Below are positions 55,163 through 62,764 of a DNA stretch of 64,000 nucleotides, piece after piece. This stretch comes from Rhodanobacter glycinis. GTDB lineage: Bacteria; Pseudomonadota; Gammaproteobacteria; Xanthomonadales; Rhodanobacteraceae. A model generated the notes under the pieces. It was not told where the DNA came from and did not search any database. It was given only the letters and a program-made list of their open reading frames with translations. How positions within the stretch are numbered: position 1 is the stretch's first letter; every line of letters begins with the position of its first letter. The stretch covers positions 124,001 to 188,000 of the forward strand of contig NZ_FOSR01000003.1 of NCBI RefSeq assembly GCF_900114325.1, written 5' to 3'. The translations under genes and the position numbers were made by a program.

Positions 55163-56361
55163 GCGCGGCGCGCAGCGTGCTTGAGCGCCTGCTGCGCCGC
55201 GCCGAAAGTGCGCGTCTGCGTGGCGCCGATGAACACGTTTCGCTGCCGATGGGCAGTACCCGCGAATACACGGATTTGCGCTCGCTGGCCGAGCTGGAAC
55301 GTTTCCATGCCGAGGTGGCGCTGGCCGAGCGCGACGGCGCGGTCAGCGTACAGCGCGAAGCCCGCAGTGGTGATGGTTCGCGCCTGCTGCGTCTGCGCGT
55401 GGCGGATCTTCCCGCATTGGCGCGCCATCTTGATGTGCCGTTGCTGGGTGACCGCGTGACCGAAGCCGCTTCCCGTCTGGCAGCATGGGTCGAACGCTTC
55501 CCCGTCCTCGCCGACGTGCTCGACGCTTGGCGCAGCGGACGCAAGCTGCGCAGTTGCGGCCCGGAAGCTGCCAGGGACTTGGCGGACGCGGCGATTGCCG
55601 TCGCGGCCCGTGCCGACGATGCCGATCACGAACGCATCCTGCGTCGCGAGAGCGTGCGCCTGTTTGGCGACAGCAAGCGGCTGGAGAAGCTGACCACGTG
55701 GCTGGAGTTGCTGGTCACCGGCGAACTGGCCGCTACCGGCTTGTCGAAAGAGGAAGTGTGGTCGGCGATCGGCCTGCGCCGCGAACCACAACCGCTGTTG
55801 ATTTCCGGCTGCGGCCGGGTCGTGTTGACCGATGCCAGCGTGCCGCTGGTGCGTCCCTATCTGGGCTTGCCGGTTGAATCGGTGCAGTCGGTGGCGGTGA
55901 CCGCAGACTATGTTCTGAGCATCGAGAATCTCGCCAGTTTTCATGACGCCGCACTTTCCCCGGATGCGGCTGCCGGCTTGCTGCTCTATACCGGCGGTAT
56001 GCCATCGCCCGCGTGGCGAACGGCGTACGCGCGCATTCTGGGAAGCTTGCCGTCAACTTGTCCGGTTTACCACTGGGGCGATGTCGACGAAGGCGGCTTC
56101 CGCATTGCCGCGGTGCTGGCCGGGGTCGCACGCGGTGCCGGCCGCGTTTTGCAGCCATGGCTGATGTCGCCCACCGACCTGGATGCTTCGGTCTTGCGCG
56201 TCGCCGACGTGCCTTCGGCATCCGTGTTGGCGGCGATGCGCCACTGGGCGAGCCGGGCCGGTTGGGAGTCGTTGGCGCAAGCGCTGGCGCAACGGCCGAC
56301 TCGCCTGGAGCAGGAGCGGCTCGATCCCGTGATGCCTGCGCCGGAGTCGTCTACCCGCTGA
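55159..56361 (+). CDS. jetD: Wadjet nuclease subunit JetD (DUF3322/DUF2220)
   Basis: A 400-residue protein with an N-terminal DUF3322 arm (RLRGADEHVSLPMGSTREYT) and a C-terminal DUF2220 domain with a topoisomerase-VI-A-like Toprim fold. Metal ligands are visible: the glutamate in LSIENLASFHDAALS (about residue 256) and the D-x-D in YHWGDVDEGGFRIAAVLAGV (about residue 307). JetD cleaves plasmid DNA once the SMC complex has recognised it. It shares ATGA with jetC, so all four jet genes are translationally coupled. A bidirectional terminator follows. Confidence 0.92.
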   Translation: MSAARSVLERLLRRAESARLRGADEHVSLPMGSTREYTDLRSLAELERFHAEVALAERDGAVSVQREARSGDGSRLLRLRVADLPALARHLDVPLLGDRVTEAASRLAAWVERFPVLADVLDAWRSGRKLRSCGPEAARDLADAAIAVAARADDADHERILRRESVRLFGDSKRLEKLTTWLELLVTGELAATGLSKEEVWSAIGLRREPQPLLISGCGRVVLTDASVPLVRPYLGLPVESVQSVAVTADYVLSIENLASFHDAALSPDAAAGLLLYTGGMPSPAWRTAYARILGSLPSTCPVYHWGDVDEGGFRIAAVLAGVARGAGRVLQPWLMSPTDLDASVLRVADVPSASVLAAMRHWASRAGWESLAQALAQRPTRLEQERLDPVMPAPESSTR

Positions 56362-56399
56362 GCTTGCCCTGCAGTTTGCCGAAGCAGTTTGTCAGATAC

Positions 56400-56428
56400 G
56401 AAAAAGGCGACCGACGGCCGCCTTTTTC
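56400..56428. terminator. Bidirectional terminator between jetD and mscL
   Basis: GAAAAAGGCG and CGCCTTTTTC arms with a 9-base loop. A runs on one side and T runs on the other suit both convergent genes. Confidence 0.88.
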
Positions 56429-56451
56429 GCGCATCCGACAGCGTGTCGGAC

Positions 56452-56862
56452 TTACGCCTTGTTCTTCAGCAAATCGCGGATCTCGGTGAGCAGGGTCACG
56501 TCAGCCGGCGGCGCGGCGGGGGCGGCTTCTTCCTTCTTGTGCATCTTGTTGATCAGCTTGACCACCATGAAGATCGCAAAGGCGATGATGATGAAGGTGA
56601 TGATGGTATTGATGAAGGTGCCGTAGTTGATCGCAACCTCGGCGATCTTGTGCTTCGGATCGCTGTTGTCTGCCGGTTTGAGGATCCACTTCATCTTCGA
56701 GAAATCGACGCCGCCGGTGATGTAACCGATCGGTGGCATGATCACGTCGTTCACCAACGAGGTGACGATCTTGCCGAATGCGCCACCGATGACGATACCG
56801 ACCGCCATGTCGATGACGTTGCCGCGCATCGCGAATTCCTTGAATTCCTTCATCATGCTCAT
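56452..56862 (-). CDS. mscL: Large-conductance mechanosensitive channel
   Basis: Inner-membrane pore that opens on osmotic downshock. The 136-residue protein has the amphipathic N-terminal helix [20 protein letters not shown], pore helix [40 protein letters not shown], the second helix [20 protein letters not shown] and the cytoplasmic tail [13 protein letters not shown]. Length and motifs are normal. Single-gene unit, convergent with the Wadjet operon. Confidence 0.97.
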   Translation of the reverse strand: MSMMKEFKEFAMRGNVIDMAVGIVIGGAFGKIVTSLVNDVIMPPIGYITGGVDFSKMKWILKPADNSDPKHKIAEVAINYGTFINTIITFIIIAFAIFMVVKLINKMHKKEEAAPAAPPADVTLLTEIRDLLKNKA

Positions 56863-56960
56863 CGCTTTCTCCCCGAAATGCTGCCGAATGGCACGAGAAC
56901 TTTAGCGCAGCAGGCCGGTGCCGCACAGGTTTCCGGTTTGGGAATCGTCCGATATTACGC

Positions 56961-57647
56961 TCAGACAATACGGCCGTTCAGCTCGGCGATGCCTGCCAGT
57001 TCGGCATGGAAGCGGTCGCCGCACTTGAGCGCCGCCACGCCGGCCGGCGTGCCGGTGAAGATCAGGTCGCCGGGCTTCAGTTCGAACAGGGTGGACAGCG
57101 CGACCAGGATCGCCGGCACGTCGTGAATCATCTCGCCCAGGCGCCCGTGCTGGCGCAGTTCGTCGTTCACGCTCAGGCGCAACTCGGTATCCGGCCCGGG
57201 CGTGGCATCGCTGGCCGGACGCAAGGCCGAAACGGGGGCGGAATGGTCGAAGCCCTTGGCCACGTCCCACGGATGCCCCTTGGCCTTCACCTGCGCCTGC
57301 AGGTCGCGCCGGGTCAGGTCCAGGCCCACGCCGTAGCCGAAGACGGCCGCCATGGCCTGCTCGGCGGAAAGGTCGCGTCCGCCAGCCTTCAGTGCCACCA
57401 CCATTTCCACCTCGTGGTGCAGGTCGGTGGTGATGCTGGGGTAGGGCACGTCGGCACCGTCACTGACCACGGCATCGGCCGGCTTGCCGAAGAACATGGG
57501 CGTGCCCTTGTCCACAGCGGAGCCCATTTCGCGGGCATGCTCGGCGTAATTGCGACCGACGCAGAACACGCGGCGGATCGGAAAACGCAGCTCGCTGCCG
57601 AGCACCGGCAGGCTGGGGACGGAAGGCGGATCGATGACGTAGCGCAT
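56961..57647 (-). CDS. Fumarylacetoacetate hydrolase family protein (acylpyruvase-like)
   Basis: A 228-residue single-domain FAH protein. VFCVGRNYAEHAREMGSAVD and PMFFGKPADAVVSDGADVPY precede the metal-binding LHHEVEMVVAL (Glu-x-Glu) and GYGVGLDLTRRDLQAQVKAK (Asp). DLIFTGTPAGVAALKCGD closes the fold. Members hydrolyse acylpyruvates or decarboxylate oxaloacetate (FAHD1/YcgM group); the substrate here is not certain. It stands alone between mscL and a divergent ABC exporter operon. Confidence 0.93.
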   Translation of the reverse strand: MRYVIDPPSVPSLPVLGSELRFPIRRVFCVGRNYAEHAREMGSAVDKGTPMFFGKPADAVVSDGADVPYPSITTDLHHEVEMVVALKAGGRDLSAEQAMAAVFGYGVGLDLTRRDLQAQVKAKGHPWDVAKGFDHSAPVSALRPASDATPGPDTELRLSVNDELRQHGRLGEMIHDVPAILVALSTLFELKPGDLIFTGTPAGVAALKCGDRFHAELAGIAELNGRIV

Positions 57648-57776
57648 GCGTCCAAGCGTAGCAGTTCACCACGGCAGCGGGTGACACCTGTCACCAGCGA
57701 TGGTTGATGGGCGTGCATGGTTGCGGCGGTGAGTGACGCCTATCGTGCCAGCCATGCCAAGTGCCAGGGGACAAGG

Positions 57777-59015
57777 GTGAGCGACACCGATCTGTTGAAG
57801 GAATTGCGCATCGAGCGCCATCAGCGCGAAGACCACGGAACGGGCTCGCCACGCTGGCCGTGGCTGGTCGGCGTGCTGGTCGTGCTGGCGCTGGTCGCTG
57901 CCGGTGGCTGGTGGTGGTGGGGTCATCGCGCCATGCCGGTGCAGGTGGCCATGGCGGTAGCGCCGTCATCGGACGCCGACGCCGGCGCGGTGCTGCAGGC
58001 GACCGGCTACGTCACCGCGCGGCGGCAGGCCACGGTGTCGGCGCAGATCACCGGCACGCTGACCGCGGTGCTGATCGAGGAAGGCGACCACGTGCACAAG
58101 GGCCAGGTGCTGGCGCGACTGGACGACAGCGCCTGGAAAGCCGCGTTGACGGCGGCCAAGGCGCAGGCTGCCGCGGCCCATGCGCTGGTGAACCAGTACC
58201 AGGCCCAACTGGCGCAGGACACGCGCGACGCGGGGCGTCAGCAGTCCCTGGCGGCACGCGGGCTGGTGGCGAAACAGACGGCCGAACAGGCACGCACCCT
58301 GGCCGATACCGCCCGCGCCCAGCTGATGTCGCAACGCAAGCAGGCCGCCGCCGCCGATGCACAGGTCACCCAGGCGCAGGTGAATTTCGACTACTGCGTG
58401 GTGCGCGCGCCGTTCAGCGGCGTCATCACCACCAAGGATGCGCAGGTAGGCGAAATCATCTCGCCACTGTCCGCCGGCGGCGGTTTCACCCGCACCGGCG
58501 TGGGCACCATCGTCGACATGAATTCGCTGGAGGTGGACGTGGACGTCAACGAGGCCTACATCGGTCGCGTGAAGCCGGACATGCCTGCCGAAGCCGTGCT
58601 CGACGCGTATCCGGACTGGAAGATCCCCGCCCACGTCATCGCCATCGTGCCCGCCGCCGACCGCGGCAAGGCGACGGTGAAGGTGCGCGTGGCGCTGGAG
58701 CGGAAGGATCAGCGCATCGTGCCGGACATGGGCGTGCGCGTGTCGTTCCTGGATGCCAAGCCCGAGCCTGCGGCACAGGCGCCCAAGGGCGTGCTGGTGC
58801 CGGCCAAGGCGATCGTGCAGCGCGGTGGTCATGCCGTGGTGTTCGTGGTCGATGACGGCAAGGCGTTCCGCCGCGAAGTGCAACCGGCAACGCAGAACTA
58901 CGGCGATCTGAAGCTCATCCCGGCGGCGGTGAAGGCGGGCGATGTCGTAGTGGTATCGCCGTCGGCCGGGCTGCATGACGGTTCGGACGTCCAGACGGAA
59001 GCATCAAAACCCTAA
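57777..59015 (+). CDS. ABC exporter periplasmic adaptor (MacA-like)
   Basis: A 412-residue membrane-fusion protein from GTG 57777 (AGGGGACAAGG precedes; a start at 57717 is possible). Anchor WLVGVLVVLALVAAGGWWWW, lipoyl motif ATVSAQITGTLTAVLIEEGD then HVHKGQVLARLDDSAWKAAL, a coiled-coil hairpin, and YCVVRAPFSGVITTKDAQVG. It leads an operon with an ABC ATPase and two FtsX-type permeases, so this is a tripartite export or lipid/peptide efflux system of the MacAB type. A REP palindrome separates it from the ATPase gene. Confidence 0.9.
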   Translation: MSDTDLLKELRIERHQREDHGTGSPRWPWLVGVLVVLALVAAGGWWWWGHRAMPVQVAMAVAPSSDADAGAVLQATGYVTARRQATVSAQITGTLTAVLIEEGDHVHKGQVLARLDDSAWKAALTAAKAQAAAAHALVNQYQAQLAQDTRDAGRQQSLAARGLVAKQTAEQARTLADTARAQLMSQRKQAAAADAQVTQAQVNFDYCVVRAPFSGVITTKDAQVGEIISPLSAGGGFTRTGVGTIVDMNSLEVDVDVNEAYIGRVKPDMPAEAVLDAYPDWKIPAHVIAIVPAADRGKATVKVRVALERKDQRIVPDMGVRVSFLDAKPEPAAQAPKGVLVPAKAIVQRGGHAVVFVVDDGKAFRREVQPATQNYGDLKLIPAAVKAGDVVVVSPSAGLHDGSDVQTEASKP

Positions 59016-59020
59016 CCACT

Positions 59021-59088
59021 GTAGGAGCGCACCTTGTGCGCGAATGATTTTCGCGAAGGGCTTCATCGCGGACAGCGTGCGCTCCTAC
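59021..59088. repeat. REP-family palindrome, diverged
   Basis: GTAGGAGCGCACCTTGTGCG arm at 59021-59043 and a mismatched complementary arm at 59066-59088 ending GCGTGCGCTCCTAC. It lies in the 98-base gap between adaptor and ATPase genes. Confidence 0.85.
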
Positions 59089-59113
59089 ACGCGCTCATTC
59101 ACCGGAGACAATC

Positions 59114-59800
59114 ATGGACACGTTGATCGAAATTCGCGACCTCTCCAAGCGCTACACGCGTGGCAAGCAGAAGGTCGAGGTGCTGCATCACATCAACCTG
59201 GACATCGCCGAAGGCGACTTCCTGGCATTGATGGGGCCGTCCGGCTCGGGCAAGACCACCTTGCTCAACCTGATCGGCGGCCTGGATACGCCGACCGGCG
59301 GCAGCATCAGCGTGGCCGGGCAGCGCATCGACCAGCTCGGTGGCGGTGCGCTGGCCAAGTGGCGCGCCGCCCACGTCGGCTTCATCTTCCAGTTCTACAA
59401 CCTGATGCCGATGCTGAGCGCGCAGCGCAACGTGGAGCTGCCGCTGCTGCTGACCAAGCTGTCGGGCGCACAGCGGCGCAAGAATGCGGCGATTGCCTTG
59501 CAATTGGTCGGCCTGTCCGAGCGTGCCTCGCACAAGCCCAGCGAGCTGTCCGGTGGCCAGCAGCAGCGCGTGGCGATTGCCCGCGCCATCGTCTCCGACC
59601 CCACCTTGCTGGTGTGCGACGAGCCCACCGGCGACCTGGACCGCCAGTCCGCCGAGGATGTGCTGGGCCTGCTGCGCACGCTCAACCGCGAGCACGGCAA
59701 GACCATCGTGATGGTCACCCACGATCCCAAGGCCGCCGAATATGCCAACCACACCTTGCAACTGGACAAGGGCACGCTGGTCGAGCAGGTGACGGCATGA
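59114..59800 (+). CDS. ABC transporter ATP-binding protein (MacB/LolD type)
   Basis: A 228-residue ATPase: Walker A LALMGPSGSGKTTLLNLIGG, Q-loop HVGFIFQFYNLMPMLSAQRN, signature PSELSGGQQQRVAIARAIVS, Walker B TLLVCDEPTGDLDRQSAEDV and the H-loop KTIVMVTHDPKAAEYANHTL. Sequence is closest in pattern to the MacB/LolD group that pairs with FtsX-like permeases, which follow downstream. The gap to the permease gene is about 410 bases and filled with repeats. Confidence 0.94.
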   Translation: MDTLIEIRDLSKRYTRGKQKVEVLHHINLDIAEGDFLALMGPSGSGKTTLLNLIGGLDTPTGGSISVAGQRIDQLGGGALAKWRAAHVGFIFQFYNLMPMLSAQRNVELPLLLTKLSGAQRRKNAAIALQLVGLSERASHKPSELSGGQQQRVAIARAIVSDPTLLVCDEPTGDLDRQSAEDVLGLLRTLNREHGKTIVMVTHDPKAAEYANHTLQLDKGTLVEQVTA

Positions 59801-59844
59801 ACGCGCGTGCTGCAATAACTTCCTCTCCCCTGCGCGGAATCTCC

Positions 59845-60200
59845 TCTGCTCGTCGTTCCTGCGCAGGCAGGAATCCAGAGCCTTTGCCGCTGGAGGCGTG
59901 CAGGCGCTGGACCCCAGCTTTCGCTGGGGTGACGGAGGGTGAGGCGGCAACCGCGCCGCGAGGGTCGGTCAACGCGACGCCCTCTCCCCTCTGGGGAGAG
60001 GGCTGGGGTGAGGGGACAACCTCGCCGCGAGAGTCGTTCAAGGCGACCCCCTCTCCCCTTTGGGGAGAGGGTTGGGGTGAGGGGTCAATCTTGCGGCGAG
60101 GTTGGGTGAAAGCCCGCTTCGGGAAACCTTGTCACGAGCACCCGCCCCTCATCCGCCCTTCGGGCACCTTCTCCCCGAAGGGGATAAGGAATCATGTCGA
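59845..60200. repeat. Repeat cluster inside the exporter operon
   Basis: The 412-base gap between the ATPase and permease genes holds no gene. It contains an imperfect inverted unit CGTTCCTGCGCAGGCAGGAA with CCCCAGCTTTCGCTGGGGTG (about 59850-59935), and two tandem copies of a 69-70-base unit (59952-60020 and 60021-60090) built on CCTCTCCCC...GGGGAGAGGG then TGGGGTGAGGGG. A shorter relative (CCCCTCATCCGCCCTTCGGG to CCCCGAAGGGG) is at 60143-60183. They are dispersed, non-coding repeats typical of this group. Confidence 0.85.
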
Positions 60201-60212
60201 GGGGATACGGCC

Positions 60213-61379
60213 ATGAAATACCTCCATCTCATCTGGGCTGCGCTGTTCCGGCGCAAGTCGCGCACCTTCCTCACGCTGGTGTCGATCATCGCGGCGTTCG
60301 TGTTGTTCGGCCTGCTCGATTCGGTGCGTGTGGCATTCACCGCCGGCAATGACGTGGCGGGTGCCGGCCGGCTGATCGTGAACTCTAAAATGTCGATGCA
60401 ACAGCCCTTGCCGGAAAGCCTGGGCGCGCGCATCGCCACCGTGCCGGGCGTAGCGGCGGTGGCGTCGGCGAACTGGTTTGGCGGAGTCTACCAGGACCCG
60501 AAGAACCAGGTGGTCAGCTTCGCGGTGAGTCCGAATTATTTCGACCTGTATCCCGAACTGAACCTGCCGGCGGACCAGCGCGCCATCTGGGGCAAGACGC
60601 GCACCGGTGCCGTGGTCGGCGCGGCGCTGGCGAAACGATTCGGCTGGAAGATCGGCGACAAGATCCCGCTGCAGTCGACGATCTTTCCGTCCAAGGCCAG
60701 CGGCAACCAGACCTGGACCTTCGACATCGTGGGCATCTTCCACGCCAGAGACCCCGCCCAGGCCGGGCGCGAGCAGATGCTGATGTTCCACTGGAAATAC
60801 TTCGACGAGAACAACGCCTTCGGCTCCGGTACCGTGCACTGGTACGTGGTGAAGGTGGCCCATCCGGCGCAAGCCGACGCGGTGGCGCATGCCATCGACG
60901 CGATCTCGGCCAACTCCGACCACGAGACCAAGGCGCAAACCGAGCAGGCGTTCCAGGCGTCGTTCATCAAGCAGATGGTGAACATCGGTTTCATCGTCAC
61001 GGCGATCATGGGCGCGGTGTTCTTCACCCTGTTGTTGCTTACCGGCAATACCATGATGCAGGCGGTACGCGAGCGCACCAATGAGCTGGCCGTACTCAAG
61101 ACGATAGGGTTTTCCAACACCAGCGTGCTGGCGATGGTGCTGGCCGAAGGCGTGCTGATGCTGGTGCTGGGCGGTGCGATCGGGTTGGCACTGGTGTCGC
61201 TGATCGTGCCGGCCCTCAGCGCCAAAAGCGGCGGCATGATGCCGGTGCACGCGGTGGCCGGCAGCACCTGGCTGGTTGGCGTGTTGCTGATGGTACTCAT
61301 CGGTGCGGTGGTGGGCCTGCCGCCCGCGCTGCGCGCGATGCGCTTGAACATCGTGGAAGCCTTGAGGATGGGCGCATGA
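60213..61379 (+). CDS. ABC transporter permease, FtsX/MacB type (1)
   Basis: A 388-residue permease with four membrane helices: one near the N-terminus (FLTLVSIIAAFVLFGLLDSV), a large periplasmic domain (SANWFGGVYQDPKNQVVSFA, WGKTRTGAVVGAALAKRFGW), then three C-terminal helices (MVNIGFIVTAIMGAVFFTLL, LAEGVLMLVLGGAIGLALVS, WLVGVLLMVLIGAVVGLPPA). RERTNELAVLKTIGFSNTSV is the coupling element. ATG at 60213. It overlaps the second permease by ATGA. Confidence 0.93.
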   Translation: MKYLHLIWAALFRRKSRTFLTLVSIIAAFVLFGLLDSVRVAFTAGNDVAGAGRLIVNSKMSMQQPLPESLGARIATVPGVAAVASANWFGGVYQDPKNQVVSFAVSPNYFDLYPELNLPADQRAIWGKTRTGAVVGAALAKRFGWKIGDKIPLQSTIFPSKASGNQTWTFDIVGIFHARDPAQAGREQMLMFHWKYFDENNAFGSGTVHWYVVKVAHPAQADAVAHAIDAISANSDHETKAQTEQAFQASFIKQMVNIGFIVTAIMGAVFFTLLLLTGNTMMQAVRERTNELAVLKTIGFSNTSVLAMVLAEGVLMLVLGGAIGLALVSLIVPALSAKSGGMMPVHAVAGSTWLVGVLLMVLIGAVVGLPPALRAMRLNIVEALRMGA

Positions 61380-62683
61380 AAAAATTCCTGATCAATCTCG
61401 GCTTGCTGCTGCTGATGGTGGTGGCGCTGGTGATATGGACGAAGTTGCCGTGGATCGGTGCCGTGGCGCTGGCGGTGCTGCTGGCCCTGTGGATGCTGCT
61501 GACGCGCACCGGGCGGCAGGCGAGCTCAGTGACGGCGGTGGGCATGGGCACCTTGCGCCAGCGGATCGGTTCGTCGTCGGTAATCGTGATCGGCATCGCC
61601 GGTGTGGTCGGCGTGCTGGTGGCGCTGCTGGCGATGGGCCAAGGCTTCCAGGCCACGCTGCAGGGCGGCGGGCGCGACGACACTGCCATCGTGCTGCGTG
61701 GCGGCTCGGTGTCCGAGGCGCAGTCGGTGATGACGCACGACGACGTGAATGCCATCGAACAGGCGCCGGGCATCGCCCGCGACGCTGCCGGCAAGCCGCT
61801 GGTGTCGGCCGAGCTGGTGGTGGCCGCGAGCATGCGCAAGAAAAATTCGGACGACGATGGCAATGCGCAATTGCGCGGCGTGGACGACAGCGCCTGGGCG
61901 CTGCGACCGAACCTGAAAATCGTGCAAGGCCGCAAGTTCAAACCCGGTCTGCGTGAACTGGTGGTGGGGCAGGGCGCACAACGCGAGTTCGCCAACCTCG
62001 GCGTGGGCGACGAGGTGAAGCTGGGCCGGCAGCGCTGGAAGGTCGTCGGCGTGTTCGCCAGCGGCGACGCCTACGCCTCGGAATTGTGGGCCGATCGCAA
62101 GGAGGTGGCGGCGGACTATCGTCGTGGCGACAGCGCCGAATCGGTGCTGGTGAAGTTGTCCAGTGCGTCGGCATTCGCACCCTTCAAGGCGGCGCTTGCC
62201 GCCGATCCCAAGTTGAAGGTGGAAGCCGATACGACGAAAGCCTACTTCGCCAAGCAATCGGCAGGGCTGGCCAAGATCATCCGTATCGTAGGTCTGGTGG
62301 TGGGCGTGATCATGGCCATCGGCGCGGTGTTCGGCGCACTCAACTGCATGTTCGCCGCAGTCGCCGCGCGGGCCCGCGAGATCGCCACGCTGCGCGCCAT
62401 CGGTTTTCGTGGTGGCCCGGTAGTGGTATCGGTGATGCTGGAAACCATGCTGCTGGCATTGCTTGGCGGTGTCCTCGGCGCGGTCGTCGTATGGCTGGTC
62501 TTCGACGGCTACACCGCTTCCACCCTGAGCGGTTTCTCCGACGTGGTATTCCAGTTCAAGGTCGACGGTGCTCTGATCTGGACCGGCCTGAAATGGGCCC
62601 TCGCCATCGGCTTCATCGGTGGCCTGTTCCCCGCCGTGCGGGCGGCACGCCTGCCCGTAACCACGGCACTACGCGAGCTGTAA
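61376..62683 (+). CDS. ABC transporter permease, FtsX/MacB type (2)
   Basis: A 435-residue permease. It has an extra N-terminal pair of helices (LGLLLLMVVALVIWTKLPWI and AVALAVLLALWMLLT) before the MacB-like start (LRQRIGSSSVIVIGIAGVVG), a periplasmic domain with NLKIVQGRKFKPGLRELVVG, and C-terminal helices (IIRIVGLVVGVIMAIGAVFG, ETMLLALLGGVLGAVVVWLV). RAREIATLRAIGFRGGPVVV is its coupling element. With permease 1 it probably forms a heterodimer driven by the ATPase. Confidence 0.93.
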   Translation: MKKFLINLGLLLLMVVALVIWTKLPWIGAVALAVLLALWMLLTRTGRQASSVTAVGMGTLRQRIGSSSVIVIGIAGVVGVLVALLAMGQGFQATLQGGGRDDTAIVLRGGSVSEAQSVMTHDDVNAIEQAPGIARDAAGKPLVSAELVVAASMRKKNSDDDGNAQLRGVDDSAWALRPNLKIVQGRKFKPGLRELVVGQGAQREFANLGVGDEVKLGRQRWKVVGVFASGDAYASELWADRKEVAADYRRGDSAESVLVKLSSASAFAPFKAALAADPKLKVEADTTKAYFAKQSAGLAKIIRIVGLVVGVIMAIGAVFGALNCMFAAVAARAREIATLRAIGFRGGPVVVSVMLETMLLALLGGVLGAVVVWLVFDGYTASTLSGFSDVVFQFKVDGALIWTGLKWALAIGFIGGLFPAVRAARLPVTTALREL

Positions 62684-62686
62684 TTG

Positions 62687-62756
62687 TAGGAGCGCACCCT
62701 GTGCGCGATGCTCTTCGGTTATGTACCGAAAAGCTCGCGCACAGGGTGCGCTCCTA
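62687..62756. repeat. REP-family palindrome at the end of the exporter operon
   Basis: Perfect 22-bp arms (62687-62708, 62735-62756) starting TAGGAGCGCACCCTGTGCGC, with a partly paired loop. It begins three bases after the permease stop and ends eight bases before the convergent transporter stop, so it may act as the shared terminator. Confidence 0.9.
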
Positions 62757-62764
62757 CCGATCCT

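Noticed and set aside
59952..60090. CRISPR-like tandem repeats
   Set aside because: Only two copies of a 70-base unit with no unique spacers and no cas genes; it is a dispersed intergenic repeat.
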